A DNA stretch of 64,000 bases from Alcanivoracaceae bacterium (GCA_029212745.1 JARGOL010000007.1:62001-126000); one strand, 5' to 3'. Counted from the first letter of the stretch, positions 1-8,980 are shown. A program made the numbers and translations. Notes: generated by a model from the sequence alone, not told the origin.

Positions 1-971
1 ACGACATGTTCACCATCTGCACCCACGATCACAAGGACCTGGCCTTCAAGCCCATGAACTGCCCCGGTCACGTGCAGATATTCAACCAGGGCCTGAAAAG
101 CTACCGCGACCTGCCCATTCGCCTGGGCGAGTTCACCACCCTGTTCCGCAATGAGGCCCACGGCGCCCTGCACGGCCTGATGCGTGCTCGCACCTTCGGC
201 CAGGATGACGCCCACATCTTCTGCACCGAAGAGCAGATCAACGGAGAGACCGCAGCGTTCATTACCATGCTGCAGGAAGTGTATGCGGACTTCGGTTTTA
301 CCGAGATCAAGGTGATGTTCTCTGACCGTCCGGATGTGCGTGCCGGCTCCGATGAAACCTGGGACAAGGCCGAGGCCGCGCTCAAGGCCGCTGTGGAAAG
401 TGTCGGCCTGGACTACACACTCAATCCCGGCGAAGGTGCCTTTTATGGCCCCAAGCTGGAGTTCCAGCTGCGTGATGCCATTGGCCGTGACTGGCAGTGT
501 GGCACGCTGCAGGTGGATTTCGTCCTGCCAGAGCGCCTTGATGCCGAGTATGTCGCTGAAGACAGCTCGCGTCAGCGACCCGTGATGCTGCACCGTGCCG
601 TGCTCGGCTCACTGGAGCGCTTCCTGGGGATCGTTATCGAATCCACCGCAGGGCACCTGCCGTTCTGGCTGGCGCCCCAGCAGGTGGTGGTGGCCACCAT
701 CACCAACGCTGTGGACGCCTACGCCGAGCAGCTGGTGGCCGACCTGCAGGCGGCGGGCCTGCAGGCAGAAGCGGACCTGCGCAACGAGAAAATCGGCTAC
801 AAGGTGCGCGAGCACTCCCGGGCCAAGGTGCCGGTGATCCTGGTGATCGGGGAAAAGGAAGCTGCCGAAGGACTGGTGGCCATGCGCCGTCTCGGCAGCC
901 AGGCCACGGACACCCTGTCCAGGGACGATGCCATCCGCCAGCTGGCGGACGATGCGCAGGTGCCGGCGTGA
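1..971 (+). CDS. thrS: Threonyl-tRNA synthetase, C-terminal part (5' end outside window)
   Basis: Class II aminoacyl-tRNA synthetase that charges tRNA-Thr. The window opens inside the catalytic domain. Visible are KPMNCPGH, the motif 2 region [22 protein letters not shown] and [14 protein letters not shown], followed by an anticodon-binding domain beginning near [14 protein letters not shown]. The three residues that bind zinc in E. coli ThrRS (Cys of NCPGH, His of DDAH, His of MLHRA) are all kept. The truncation is only the window edge. Its stop overlaps the GTG start of hisI (GTGA). The usual thrS neighbours infC-rpmI-rplT are absent, and hisI and cysS follow instead. That is the company kept by second-copy thrS genes of zinc-starvation regulons, so I infer a paralogue rather than the housekeeping copy. 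Confidence 0.95.
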   Translation, partial: DMFTICTHDHKDLAFKPMNCPGHVQIFNQGLKSYRDLPIRLGEFTTLFRNEAHGALHGLMRARTFGQDDAHIFCTEEQINGETAAFITMLQEVYADFGFTEIKVMFSDRPDVRAGSDETWDKAEAALKAAVESVGLDYTLNPGEGAFYGPKLEFQLRDAIGRDWQCGTLQVDFVLPERLDAEYVAEDSSRQRPVMLHRAVLGSLERFLGIVIESTAGHLPFWLAPQQVVVATITNAVDAYAEQLVADLQAAGLQAEADLRNEKIGYKVREHSRAKVPVILVIGEKEAAEGLVAMRRLGSQATDTLSRDDAIRQLADDAQVPA

Positions 972-1417
972 GCAAGGACTTCTTCAAGCAGCACGAGCGC
1001 GAGGACAGCGGCTTCACCCTGCCCCTGGAAGAACTGCTCGAGCAGCTGAATTTCAACGAAGCCGGCCTGGTGCCGGCCATCGCCCAGCAGCATGACAGTG
1101 GCGAGGTCCTGATGATGGCCTGGATGAGCCGGGAGGCGCTGGAGGAAACCCTGCGCAGCGGCCAGGTCTGTTACTACTCCCGGTCACGCGGCACCCTGTG
1201 GCGCAAGGGCGAGACCAGCGGCCAGCAACAGGCGCTGAAAAGCCTGCGCGTGGACTGTGACGGAGACACGCTGTTGCTGCAGGTGGAGCAGACCGGCGCC
1301 GCTTGCCATACCGGCCGGCGGGACTGCTTCTACTGGCGCGTGGATGGCGACCAGGTGGTACTCGACAAGGACACCCAGGCCAACCCGGACGACCTTTACG
1401 GGAAGCTTCCGGGGTGA
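968..1417 (+). CDS. hisI: Phosphoribosyl-AMP cyclohydrolase HisI
   Basis: Third step of histidine biosynthesis: opens the adenine ring of phosphoribosyl-AMP. It is 149 residues, the size of a stand-alone HisI with no HisE domain. Family motifs are clear: [32 protein letters not shown], the metal-binding DCDGD and [10 protein letters not shown]. The zinc-ligand cysteines (in VDCDGD, AACHTG and RDCFY) are retained. The start is GTG at 968, overlapping the thrS stop, so translation is probably coupled. No other his gene is nearby. Sitting between thrS and cysS it looks like the hisI paralogue found in Zur-regulated clusters; that reading is inference from context. Confidence 0.93.
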   Translation: MSKDFFKQHEREDSGFTLPLEELLEQLNFNEAGLVPAIAQQHDSGEVLMMAWMSREALEETLRSGQVCYYSRSRGTLWRKGETSGQQQALKSLRVDCDGDTLLLQVEQTGAACHTGRRDCFYWRVDGDQVVLDKDTQANPDDLYGKLPG

Positions 1418-1422
1418 GCGGC

Positions 1423-2820
1423 ATGACACTGGACATATCCCTGCACAACACCCTGAGCGGCACGCGCGAAACCTTTGTGCCTCTGGACCCGGATCGCGTC
1501 ACCCTGTATGTGTGCGGCCCCACCGTCTACAACTATGTGCATATCGGCAATGCCCGCCCGGTGGTAGCGTTTGATGTGCTGTTCCGCCTGTTACGCCATG
1601 TCTACGGCGATGACCATGTGCTGTACGCCCGCAACATCACCGATATTGATGACAAGATTATCAAGGCCGCGGCTGAAAACGGCGAAGCCATTGACGCGCT
1701 GAGTGCCCGCTTCGCCCGCGCCTTCGACGAAGACATGGCATCCCTGCACGCCCTGCCACCGTCAATCGTTCCCCATGCCACTGACCATGTGGACGAAATG
1801 ATCGCCATGATCAGCACACTGATCGACAAGGGGCATGCCTACGAAGCTGAAGGCCATGTCCTGTTTGCCGTGCAGAGCATGGCGGACTACGGCCGTCTGT
1901 CCAAACGCTCCCTGGATGACATGATTGCCGGCGCGCGCGTGGAAGTGGCGCCTTACAAGAAATACCCCGGTGATTTCGTGCTCTGGAAGCCAAGCACTGA
2001 TGACCAGCCTGGCTGGCAGTCGCCTTGGGGTCGCGGCCGACCGGGCTGGCACATAGAGTGCTCCGCCATGATCAACAAGCACCTTGGCAAGGTGATCGAC
2101 ATTCATGGCGGTGGCCAGGACCTGATCTTCCCTCACCATGAAAACGAGATCGCCCAGGGCTGCTGCGCCCATGGCACCGATTACGTGCGCTACTGGGTGC
2201 ATAACGGCTATATCAATATCGATGGCGAGAAAATGTCCAAGTCACTGGGCAACTTCCGCCTGGTGCGGGAATTGCTCAAGCACTATGACGGCGAAATCCT
2301 GCGTTTTGCCCTGCTGTCCTCGCACTACCGGTCGCCACTCAATTTCAGCGAGGATCTGCTGGAGCAGGCCGAAGCCAGCCTCGATACGCTCTACTACGCC
2401 TTGCTGGGGCGCGGGGAAAATGTCACGCCCGCCGCGGATTTCTCCCTGCCAGCGGACCATCCGGTGCTGCTGGCCCTGGCAGAAGACCTGAACACCTCGG
2501 AAGCCATCAGCGCCCTGCATGCGATTGCCGGCCGGCTGAACAAGGCAGACATGGCAGACAAGCCGGCACTCAAGGCGGAGCTGCTGGCTGCAGCAGGCCT
2601 GCTCGGCCTGCTCTGGCACGATCCAACCGAATGGTTCCAGGGCAAGGGTAACGCCGAGGGCGCACTGGACAGTGCGGCCATTGATGCGCTGGTGGAAGAA
2701 CGAAACGATGCGAAACGGGCAAAGAACTTCGCCCGCGCTGACGAGATTCGTGACCAGCTGGCCAGCCAGGGTATCGTTCTGGAAGACACCCGCGAGGGCA
2801 CACGCTGGTCACGGCAATAA
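1423..2820 (+). CDS. cysS: Cysteinyl-tRNA synthetase
   Basis: Class I synthetase charging tRNA-Cys, 465 residues, normal length. HIGH-type motif [13 protein letters not shown] and KMSKSLGNF are present. The zinc ligands known from E. coli CysRS are present too: Cys of YVCGPT, Cys of WHIECSAM, and His and Glu of [10 protein letters not shown] start it at ATG 1423, five bases after the hisI stop; an in-frame upstream ATG at 1303 would run through hisI and is rejected. Third gene of the thrS-hisI-cysS operon. The 3' end overlaps the convergent substrate-binding protein gene by 12 bases. Confidence 0.95.
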   Translation: MTLDISLHNTLSGTRETFVPLDPDRVTLYVCGPTVYNYVHIGNARPVVAFDVLFRLLRHVYGDDHVLYARNITDIDDKIIKAAAENGEAIDALSARFARAFDEDMASLHALPPSIVPHATDHVDEMIAMISTLIDKGHAYEAEGHVLFAVQSMADYGRLSKRSLDDMIAGARVEVAPYKKYPGDFVLWKPSTDDQPGWQSPWGRGRPGWHIECSAMINKHLGKVIDIHGGGQDLIFPHHENEIAQGCCAHGTDYVRYWVHNGYINIDGEKMSKSLGNFRLVRELLKHYDGEILRFALLSSHYRSPLNFSEDLLEQAEASLDTLYYALLGRGENVTPAADFSLPADHPVLLALAEDLNTSEAISALHAIAGRLNKADMADKPALKAELLAAAGLLGLLWHDPTEWFQGKGNAEGALDSAAIDALVEERNDAKRAKNFARADEIRDQLASQGIVLEDTREGTRWSRQ

Positions 2821-3552
2821 CACGACGCCCGCTTCGCCGGATGCGGCCTCCTCCAGATAGTCTCCAAAGATCGCCTCAAGGTCGACCTTGTCTATGGCCG
2901 CATCGAGTCGCCGGCGCAATTCACTGCCGGCGTCATCACGGCGCACCGCCAACCCCGCATGAACATCCGCAAGATGGCGGAAATGGACCCCGGAAAGCCC
3001 CGCGTCCCTGATCGCCCGGCGCGCAGACACCGCCTCGAAAACCACAACCTGTACCCGACCGTGGGCCAGCATCTGCACCAGGTTGGGCAACGAGGCCTCG
3101 ACAAACCGCTGGATCGGCACGCCGGTCAACTCGGCAAAGAAAGCCGCATTACCGAGGGGCGTGCCGATATAGATATCCTCGGTGTTCTCCAGGGCCAGCA
3201 TGGCCGGATCACGGGCAAACAGGTCCGCCCCGGTGGCCACCTGCCAGTCCAGGTCCTGGGCATAGTGATAGAAATCCGGGCTTTCGAAGCCCACCGGTGT
3301 ATGGCCAATCAGGCTGGCCTGGCCGTTTCGCAGCTGGTACTTGGCGCGACTGTAGGGCACCACCTCAATGGCAAAACGGAAGTCGCTGACCGCCTCCACC
3401 GCCCGCAGCAATTCGATGGTCAGGCCAGTGTCCTCGTCGACCACCAGCGGCGGCAATGGCTCCAGCCTTACCGCAACGGTTTCTGCATGGACCATTGCGG
3501 CCAGCAGCAGGAAAAAACAACCCAGCACTCTCATGGACCAAGGGTGACGCAT
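2809..3552 (-). CDS. Periplasmic substrate-binding protein, SBP_bac_3-like
   Basis: About 247 residues with an amino-terminal signal peptide ending MVHAE, so exported. The body has the look of solute-binding protein family 3 (amino-acid/polyamine type): a short first lobe with [17 protein letters not shown] and a second lobe with [18 protein letters not shown] near the C-terminus. No permease or ATPase gene lies next to it, so it may be a solitary binding or sensory protein. Start uncertain: ATG 3552 or ATG 3534 (the latter gives a compact signal peptide [17 protein letters not shown]); no strong ribosome-binding site marks either. It sits head-to-head with yidD and its ligand cannot be read from sequence. 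Confidence 0.75.
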   Translation of the reverse strand: MRHPWSMRVLGCFFLLLAAMVHAETVAVRLEPLPPLVVDEDTGLTIELLRAVEAVSDFRFAIEVVPYSRAKYQLRNGQASLIGHTPVGFESPDFYHYAQDLDWQVATGADLFARDPAMLALENTEDIYIGTPLGNAAFFAELTGVPIQRFVEASLPNLVQMLAHGRVQVVVFEAVSARRAIRDAGLSGVHFRHLADVHAGLAVRRDDAGSELRRRLDAAIDKVDLEAIFGDYLEEAASGEAGVVLLP

Positions 3553-3627
3553 CGCCACAAGAGTGGCAATTGAACGGCACAATGCTTATGCTTCAGGCGT
3601 ACAAAAAACAACCATCTGGAAACGTTC

Positions 3628-3888
3628 ATGCGCGCTTTGCTGCTGACACTGATCAAGGCATACCAACGCCTGCTCAGCCCCTGGCTGGGCAATCAGTGCC
3701 GTTTCCATCCCACCTGCTCCGAGTACGCTCGACAGGCGCTGGAAGACCACGGTGCCGGCCGCGGCAGCTGGCTGGCGGCACGCCGCCTGTTGCGCTGCCA
3801 CCCGTGGCATCCCGGTGGCTTCGATCCGGTGCCCGGCCGCGAACACCTGTGCCCCGGCCGTGACTGCCATTCCGGGGAGGGCACCTGA
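3628..3888 (+). CDS. yidD: Membrane protein insertion efficiency factor YidD
   Basis: Small (86 residues) inner-membrane-associated protein that assists YidC/Sec insertion of membrane proteins. Family signatures are clear: [27 protein letters not shown] and [13 protein letters not shown]. The usual location is rnpA-yidD-yidC. Here it stands alone at the head of a metal-transport gene run, one base before the next gene, so this may be a second copy or a relocated one. The C-terminus carries two additional cysteines (CPGRDC). Co-direction and tight spacing suggest it is the first gene of the 3628-7825 unit. Confidence 0.92.
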   Translation: MRALLLTLIKAYQRLLSPWLGNQCRFHPTCSEYARQALEDHGAGRGSWLAARRLLRCHPWHPGGFDPVPGREHLCPGRDCHSGEGT

Positions 3889-3889
3889 C

Positions 3890-4186
3890 ATGTCGCCGCG
3901 CATGACGCACCTGTTACTGGTACTGGCGCTGCTCACGGGGCAGGGCTTTCTCGCCTATCACGGTCCTTCGCACATTACTGGCAACACGGACGTCTCCAGC
4001 GGCAGCGTACTGGCCCAGGACGATTGCCAACTGGGCGGCCAGGCGCACGCACCGGCGTTGCCAGGCACGAGTCTCATAGCCATTGCTCCCGCCGCCAGCC
4101 CGCAATGGCACCCGCTGACGGATCATTCGCACACCTTCAATAATGCACTGCGCCCCCTGGCGCGCGCCCCGCCCCTGCCTGCCTGA
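3890..4186 (+). CDS. Small exported protein of unknown function in the zinc-type transport cluster
   Basis: 98 residues starting at ATG 3890, one base after the yidD stop. An amino-terminal hydrophobic stretch (HLLLVLALLTGQGFLAYH) can be a signal peptide or single membrane anchor. The rest is small, with scattered His (GQAHAP, QWHPL, DHSHTF), one Cys (DDCQLGG) and a Pro/Ala-rich end (ARAPPLP). The general plan recalls the small periplasmic DUF2946-type proteins encoded before metal-linked outer-membrane receptors, but I cannot confirm family membership. The position directly before a His-rich outer-membrane protein suggests a periplasmic metal-handling role, which is inference. Confidence 0.65.
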   Translation: MSPRMTHLLLVLALLTGQGFLAYHGPSHITGNTDVSSGSVLAQDDCQLGGQAHAPALPGTSLIAIAPAASPQWHPLTDHSHTFNNALRPLARAPPLPA

Positions 4187-4234
4187 CCCTGACAACCAAC
4201 CTATCCCGTTTTGTTTTGCAGGCAGGAGATATCC

Positions 4235-5563
4235 ATGCAAACGCGTATCTGCGCGCTCGCCCTGGCGGTGGCCGTTGCCGGCCCGTCACAGGCAGCCATT
4301 GAAAACCTGAAAGACTTCAACCCCGCGGCGTCTGTCATCCTTGACGGCGTTTACTACCACGACAACGTCAAAGGCGAAGGCCTCGAGATTGCCGAGGAGC
4401 ACGACAGCGTGCTACACGGCCACGACCACGGTGGTGAGGATCACGACCATGAGCACGGCGGCCTCGACAAGGGCTTCAACCTGCGGGAAACCGAGGTAAC
4501 CTTCTCCGGCGGCGTGGACCCGTATTTCGACGCCTGGTTTACCGCCGCCATCACCGATGGCGACATCGAAGTGGAGGAGGCCTGGGTGCGCACCCAGAAC
4601 CTGCCCGCCGGCTTGCAGGTCAAGGCCGGTAAATTTCTCAGCGCCATCGGTTACGACAACGAGAAACACCTGCACGCCTGGCAGTTTGCTGACCAGAACC
4701 TGGCCCAGCTGAGCCTGTTTGGCGATCACGGCCTGGCCAGCACCGGCGCGCAGCTGACCTGGCTGGCGCCGACGCAGAACTTCCTGCAATTCGGTGTGGA
4801 AGTTGCCCAGGGTGACGAACTGGAAGAATTCGGCACCGCCCTGGATGAATATGATGAACTGGCAGAAGAAATCGCAGACGAGTTCCCGGGCTTCTATGAC
4901 CCGGATGGCGACGGTGACCTCACTGCCCAGGAGCTGGGCCTGGATGAGGCCAACGGGCCTGAGCTGACCGTGGGTTTCGTGCGCTTCGGCCCGGACCTGG
5001 GTACCGACCACGCCCTGCAGCTGGGTGCCTCCATCGGTCACCACAGCCGCATGCAGTCGTTTCATGAAGAAGAGGACGCAGGCGAGGCGTTTGTCGCCGA
5101 AGGCGATGGCACGCTCTACGGCCTGCACGCGGTGTACAAGCGCTTTGCCACCGGCGCCTACGGCAAGGGTGGGCTGACCCTGCAGGCAGAATACTTCAGC
5201 TTCAGCTCGGACCAGGATGCCACCTACCACACGGATGTGGATGAGCTGGGCCTGCCGCTGGAGATGGAGCAGGATGCCGCTTATGTGCAAGCCGTTTACG
5301 GTTTTGCACCGCGCTGGTCATTCGGCCTGCGCAGTGCCGCTGCCGGGATTGGCGCCGAATTCACTGAAGGCACGGAAAAGGATGAGCTGCGCATCAGCCG
5401 CCAGCACAGCGCGGCGCTGACCTTCCGACCCAGCGAGTTCTCCTTCCTGCGCCTGCAGGGCAACCGCAACGACATCGGGCTTGAGGATCGCCGCAAGGGC
5501 TTCAACCAGATCATGCTGCAATACAACATCAGCCTGGGTGCCCACGGCGCTCACACCTTCTGA
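4235..5563 (+). CDS. Outer-membrane beta-barrel protein with His-rich segment and EF-hand loop
   Basis: 442 residues with signal peptide MQTRICALALAVAVAGPSQA and a C-terminal Phe (GAHTF), typical of outer-membrane barrels. The alternating hydrophobic pattern and porin-like KAGKF, WFTAAITDG and GLTLQAEYF segments fit a 14-18-strand porin. Residues 56-74 form a His/Asp/Glu-rich patch (HGHDHGGEDHDHEHGG), suited to zinc capture. Residues 222-233 (DPDGDGDLTAQE, nucleotides 4898-4933) match a canonical EF-hand calcium loop, with Asp at 1, 3, 5 and 7 and Glu at 12. The start at ATG 4235 has a good ribosome-binding site (CAGGAG). It lies just before ZnuA/ZnuB-like genes, so I infer an outer-membrane metal entry channel. 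No TonB box or plug domain was seen, so it is not a TonB receptor. Confidence 0.82.
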   Translation: MQTRICALALAVAVAGPSQAAIENLKDFNPAASVILDGVYYHDNVKGEGLEIAEEHDSVLHGHDHGGEDHDHEHGGLDKGFNLRETEVTFSGGVDPYFDAWFTAAITDGDIEVEEAWVRTQNLPAGLQVKAGKFLSAIGYDNEKHLHAWQFADQNLAQLSLFGDHGLASTGAQLTWLAPTQNFLQFGVEVAQGDELEEFGTALDEYDELAEEIADEFPGFYDPDGDGDLTAQELGLDEANGPELTVGFVRFGPDLGTDHALQLGASIGHHSRMQSFHEEEDAGEAFVAEGDGTLYGLHAVYKRFATGAYGKGGLTLQAEYFSFSSDQDATYHTDVDELGLPLEMEQDAAYVQAVYGFAPRWSFGLRSAAAGIGAEFTEGTEKDELRISRQHSAALTFRPSEFSFLRLQGNRNDIGLEDRRKGFNQIMLQYNISLGAHGAHTF

Positions 5564-5569
5564 TCGACC

Positions 5570-5594
5570 TGCGGGCCGGCACCGCCGGCCCGCA
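5570..5594 (+). other. Intercistronic 11-bp perfect hairpin
   Basis: TGCGGGCCGGC pairs perfectly with GCCGGCCCGCA across a 3-base loop (ACC), directly before the CAGGAG ribosome-binding site of the ZnuA-like gene. There is no T-run, so it is not a simple intrinsic terminator. It may set the mRNA ratio of the abundant porin to the transporter by stopping 3' exonucleases or attenuating. Confidence 0.6.
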
Positions 5595-5607
5595 CAGGAG
5601 ATTCACC

Positions 5608-6513
5608 ATGCGTTATCTGTTGATCACAATGTTTTTGCTGGCCAGCCTGCCTGCGCGGGCAGCACTTGAGGTGCTGGCCTGTGAGCCGGAATGGGGCGCC
5701 CTGGTAGAGGACCTGGCCGACGACCGGGCACGGATCACGGTGGCCACCAGTGCCACCCAGGACCCGCACCGGGTACAGGCCCGCCCGAGCCTGATCAGTG
5801 CAGCACGCCGGGCCGACCTGGTGGTCTGCACCGGCGCAGACCTGGAGGTGGGCTGGCTGCCGGTGCTGCTGAACAAGGGCGCCAACCCGCGCATCCGGCA
5901 GGCTCCGGGCCTGTTCTATGCCGCGGACCATGTCACTCTGGTCGACATTCCCGACTCTGTCAGTCGCAGCGACGGCGATGTCCATGCCGCCGGCAATCCC
6001 CACTTCTACATGGATCCCCGACGGGTGCTGGAGGTGGGAGCCGCACTGTCACAACGGCTCGCTGAACTGGACCCTGACAATTCAGAGGCCTACCAGGCCG
6101 CATGGGCGGCCATGCAGACAGAATGGCGTAACAGCCTGGCGACGCTGTCTGCGCGGGCCGCGCCCCTGCAGGGGATGGAGGTGGTCGTTCACCACAAGAA
6201 CTTCCGTTACCTGGAAGAGTGGCTGGGCATAAAGGCGATCGCCTCACTGGAACCGCGTCCCGGGATCCCTCCGAGCCCGGGCACATTGCAGGGCGTTCTG
6301 GATACCGTGCGCAACAGCGCCGCAGAACTGGTGCTGTACACGCACTACAACGGCGATGACGCCGCCCGCTGGCTGGCGGATCACAGCACCCTGTGTGCCC
6401 TGGAACTGCCATTGACGGTCGGTGCCGAGCCAGGCACCGACACGCTGATGGCCTTCTACCACCGACTGGTGGACGAGATCAGCCGGGCACGACGAGAGTG
6501 CGCGCATGAATGA
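5608..6513 (+). CDS. Metal ABC transporter substrate-binding protein, ZnuA family
   Basis: 301-residue periplasmic metal-binding protein (SBP_bac_9 / cluster A-I) with signal peptide MRYLLITMFLLASLPARA. Ligand histidines sit where the family has them: His54 (QDPH), His132 (GNPHFYMDP) and His195/196 (VVVHHKNF), followed by SLEPRPGIPPSPG. The long His-rich loop of E. coli ZnuA is reduced to DVHAAGNPH. It delivers Zn (or possibly Mn) to the permease encoded next, with which it overlaps by 8 bases. The outer-membrane protein upstream and FolE2 downstream favour zinc. The neighbourhood lacks the ATPase gene. Confidence 0.88.
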   Translation: MRYLLITMFLLASLPARAALEVLACEPEWGALVEDLADDRARITVATSATQDPHRVQARPSLISAARRADLVVCTGADLEVGWLPVLLNKGANPRIRQAPGLFYAADHVTLVDIPDSVSRSDGDVHAAGNPHFYMDPRRVLEVGAALSQRLAELDPDNSEAYQAAWAAMQTEWRNSLATLSARAAPLQGMEVVVHHKNFRYLEEWLGIKAIASLEPRPGIPPSPGTLQGVLDTVRNSAAELVLYTHYNGDDAARWLADHSTLCALELPLTVGAEPGTDTLMAFYHRLVDEISRARRECAHE

Positions 6514-7264
6514 CATGCTGACAATCCTTGGCCCGGCCATGGCCGCCGGCGCCCTGGTACTGCTGACCCATGTGGCGCTGGGCCGGCAGGTGCTGGCGCG
6601 TGGCATCATCTTCATTGACCTTGCCGTTGCCCAGGCCGCGGCCACCGGTGCCCTGCTGGCCACCAGCCTGCTCGATCATGCCGAGCCCTGGCTGCAGCAG
6701 ACCTGCGCCCTGGTCGCGGCCTTGCTGATGACCCTGTTCCTGCACGAACTGGAAAAGCGGGCCGCCGCCATCCAGGAAGCTCTGATTGGCGGCAGCTTTG
6801 TGGTACTCGCCAGTAGTGCCGTACTGATTACCAGCCAGGACGCGCATGGCAGCGAGCACATCCAGAACCTGCTCGCCGGGCAGATTCTCTGGGTAGATAA
6901 CCCCCAGCTCTGGGCCCTGGCCGGCAGCAGCGCAGTCGCACTACTGGGAATGATACTCGGCACCAACCCCCTGCTACGGTTCTACCTGCCTTTCGCCATT
7001 GCCATCACTGCTGCGGTGCAGGCGGTGGGCGTGTACCTGGTGTTCGCCAGCCTGATTTTCCCTGCACTGGCGGTACGGCTGCTGCCCACGAAACAGGCGC
7101 TGGCGTCCGGCTACCTGCTCGGTATCGGCGCCTACGCGGCAGGCCTGCTGGCAAGCCTGCAATGGGATCTGCCCACCGGACCGGTGATTGTTGTTTCGCT
7201 GGCGCTGGTGATGCTGGTCGCATCCCGGGCAATGAGCATCGCGGGCCGGGCACGCATTGGTTAG
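6506..7264 (+). CDS. Metal ABC transporter permease, ZnuB family
   Basis: 252 residues, almost entirely hydrophobic with about 7-8 membrane segments; ABC-3 (ZnuB/MntB/TroC) type. The conserved cytoplasmic region appears as RGIIFIDLAVAQAAATGALLA, and QAVGVYLVFASLIFPALAV matches the late family motif. Start ATG 6506 overlaps the ZnuA-like gene by 8 bases. No ATP-binding subunit gene (ZnuC-like) lies on either side: upstream is the binding protein and downstream a barrel protein. The transporter must therefore borrow an ATPase encoded elsewhere or use the housekeeping ZnuC. Confidence 0.88.
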   Translation: MNDMLTILGPAMAAGALVLLTHVALGRQVLARGIIFIDLAVAQAAATGALLATSLLDHAEPWLQQTCALVAALLMTLFLHELEKRAAAIQEALIGGSFVVLASSAVLITSQDAHGSEHIQNLLAGQILWVDNPQLWALAGSSAVALLGMILGTNPLLRFYLPFAIAITAAVQAVGVYLVFASLIFPALAVRLLPTKQALASGYLLGIGAYAAGLLASLQWDLPTGPVIVVSLALVMLVASRAMSIAGRARIG

Positions 7265-7303
7265 AATGCCTCCAGCATTGCTCACAGGATCCAGGAGAGA
7301 TAC

Positions 7304-7825
7304 ATGAAGAAGTGGTTACCGGTCATCATCGCTGCACTGTTACCTGCGATGTCACATGCTGCAGGCTATGCCGGGGTGGACTACGTGTTCAGCACCATTG
7401 AGCCCGACGAGCGCATCGAAGACGCCGACGTCGAAGCGCTGCAGTTCAAGTTTGGCACCTGGTTCAATCCGGAGCAGACATTTGCCGGCGAGTTGCGCGC
7501 TGCATTGGGCACTGATGACGACCGCTATGGCCGCACCGGGGTGAAAGTGGAAATCGACCGCTACTACGGCGCCTACCTGCGCGGCCAGTTTCCGGACACC
7601 CTGCCTGTTCGCCCCTATGGCCTGCTTGGCGTGACCCGCGTGGAAACCACGGAGAAGGCCGGCATCAGCAGTGATGGCGAGAACTACACCGATATTTCCC
7701 TGGGTATTGGCGCCGACATGCGGGTGGCAAACAACGTGTTTGTATCACTGGAATACCTGCGCGCCATCGACCGTTCCGGCGACGAGATCAGCAACCTCAG
7801 CCTCGGCTTTGGTGGCCGTTTCTGA
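7304..7825 (+). CDS. Small outer-membrane beta-barrel protein
   Basis: 173 residues with signal peptide MKKWLPVIIAALLPAMSHA and a C-terminal Phe (GFGGRF). Strand-like alternation (YAGVDYVFSTIE, LQFKFGTWF, YYGAYLRGQF, RPYGLLGVTRVE, VFVSLEYLRAI, LSLGFGGRF) fits an 8-stranded OmpA/OmpX-type barrel. It starts 39 bases after the permease and is the last gene before a strong terminator, so it is probably the distal gene of the metal-uptake unit. Function unknown. Confidence 0.75.
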   Translation: MKKWLPVIIAALLPAMSHAAGYAGVDYVFSTIEPDERIEDADVEALQFKFGTWFNPEQTFAGELRAALGTDDDRYGRTGVKVEIDRYYGAYLRGQFPDTLPVRPYGLLGVTRVETTEKAGISSDGENYTDISLGIGADMRVANNVFVSLEYLRAIDRSGDEISNLSLGFGGRF

Positions 7826-7839
7826 CAGCGGACGGCAAT

Positions 7840-7870
7840 AAAAAAAGCCGGGCAATGCCCGGCTTTTTTT
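7840..7870. terminator. Bidirectional intrinsic terminator
   Basis: Perfect hairpin: A7-GCCGGGC, loop AAT, GCCCGGC-T7. The A-run on one side and T-run on the other let it terminate both the rightward metal-uptake unit and the leftward folE2 transcript. Confidence 0.93.
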
Positions 7871-7889
7871 ATGTCCCGATAACCACCTT

Positions 7890-8846
7890 TCAGGGGATCG
7901 GCAAGTAACCGCCATTAATGTCCTTGGTAACGATGGCTACCGCATTGTGGGCATGCAGGCTTTCCAGGTGGTTCACGCGCAACCAGAAATCCTGGTATAG
8001 CTCATCGCCATTCAGCGCCTGCTTGAGACGGCGCGCGGCATCCTCGCAGAACATCAGGTTCTGGCCGTTCAGGCGGGCAAACTCCTGCTCGTCTTCACGT
8101 TTCACCGCCGTCTGCACCGGTGTCTTCAGCGCCCCTTCAATCAGGTCGATCAGTGCCGTGATGGGAAAGCCCTGCTCTTCGGCATGATCCAGCAGCACCC
8201 TGACCTGCGCGACAGACCGCTGGCTGTGCGGTGTGGCGCACACGCCCTGCTCGGTGCCGAGCCACTCGGCCACCTGTTCCGCACTGATGGTGCCGACATC
8301 ACCGAACTGTTCACGGAAGGCGTCCTGGATCAGCTGGCGTGCCAGCGCCGCAGAGCACGGGCAGGTGGAGGAATACGGCACCTCCACACTCAGCTCGATA
8401 CGCAGGTCATCGCCGTTCAGGGTGCCGGCAATGCTGACCGGGTAACTCTTCCAGCCTGAATAGTTGCTCTTCAGGGAAGGACGCCGCACGGAGTACTCGA
8501 AATCGAGCTGCACAAAGGCATGGCTGCTCAAGCCCTTGTGCGTATCCAGGAAGGTGCGCAACAGGGCATCAATGGAGCCGGCACTGACGGCGCAATCACC
8601 GAAGGTCTCTTCCAGGGTCAGGTACAGGCGGGACATGTGGATGCCACGGGCATCCGCGTCCTCCAGGTCCACGTACGCCTGGATGGAGGCAGCAATAGGA
8701 CGCTCCCCGGCCAGCGTATCGCTGAGCCTGGCGGGCAGGTGGATTTCGCTCATGCCCACCCAGTCGAGGGTGGTCTGGATGTGGCGGCTCTTGCTGCTGG
8801 CCACATCCGGCATGCTGTGTGCAGCGTCTGTTTGATCGCGTTTCAT
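7890..8846 (-). CDS. folE2: GTP cyclohydrolase FolE2 (type IB)
   Basis: Converts GTP to 7,8-dihydroneopterin triphosphate, the first step of folate and queuosine-type pathways. It is 318 residues, COG1469 family. The catalytic cysteine motif [10 protein letters not shown] and the conserved [16 protein letters not shown] and HNAVA segments are present. FolE2 is the version that works without tightly bound zinc and classically replaces zinc-dependent FolE under zinc starvation, often under Zur control. That fits the ZnuA/ZnuB-like genes converging on it. I looked for a Zur palindrome in 8847-8993 and saw none convincing. Confidence 0.95.
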   Translation of the reverse strand: MKRDQTDAAHSMPDVASSKSRHIQTTLDWVGMSEIHLPARLSDTLAGERPIAASIQAYVDLEDADARGIHMSRLYLTLEETFGDCAVSAGSIDALLRTFLDTHKGLSSHAFVQLDFEYSVRRPSLKSNYSGWKSYPVSIAGTLNGDDLRIELSVEVPYSSTCPCSAALARQLIQDAFREQFGDVGTISAEQVAEWLGTEQGVCATPHSQRSVAQVRVLLDHAEEQGFPITALIDLIEGALKTPVQTAVKREDEQEFARLNGQNLMFCEDAARRLKQALNGDELYQDFWLRVNHLESLHAHNAVAIVTKDINGGYLPIP

Positions 8847-8961
8847 CGCTACTCCGTCTTGCTGTGCCGATAACGCAGACTGGCCACGTCCGGTCAGGGG
8901 GCGGCAAGTCTAGCAGAAAACGGTCACAGAATAGACGCCCGGGCGGTGGGGTCATGTGAAT

Positions 8962-8980
8962 GGCCGGCATAGCGCCGGCC
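8962..8980 (-). terminator. Possible terminator hairpin after the TPR gene
   Basis: GGCCGGC-ATAGC-GCCGGCC, a 7-bp GC-rich stem just beyond the stop of the minus-strand TPR gene. There is no clear T-run, so termination is only suggested. Confidence 0.4.

Noticed and set aside
1-971. thrS as a truncated pseudogene
   Set aside because: The 5' end is cut by the window boundary; the visible part is intact and all metal ligands are present.
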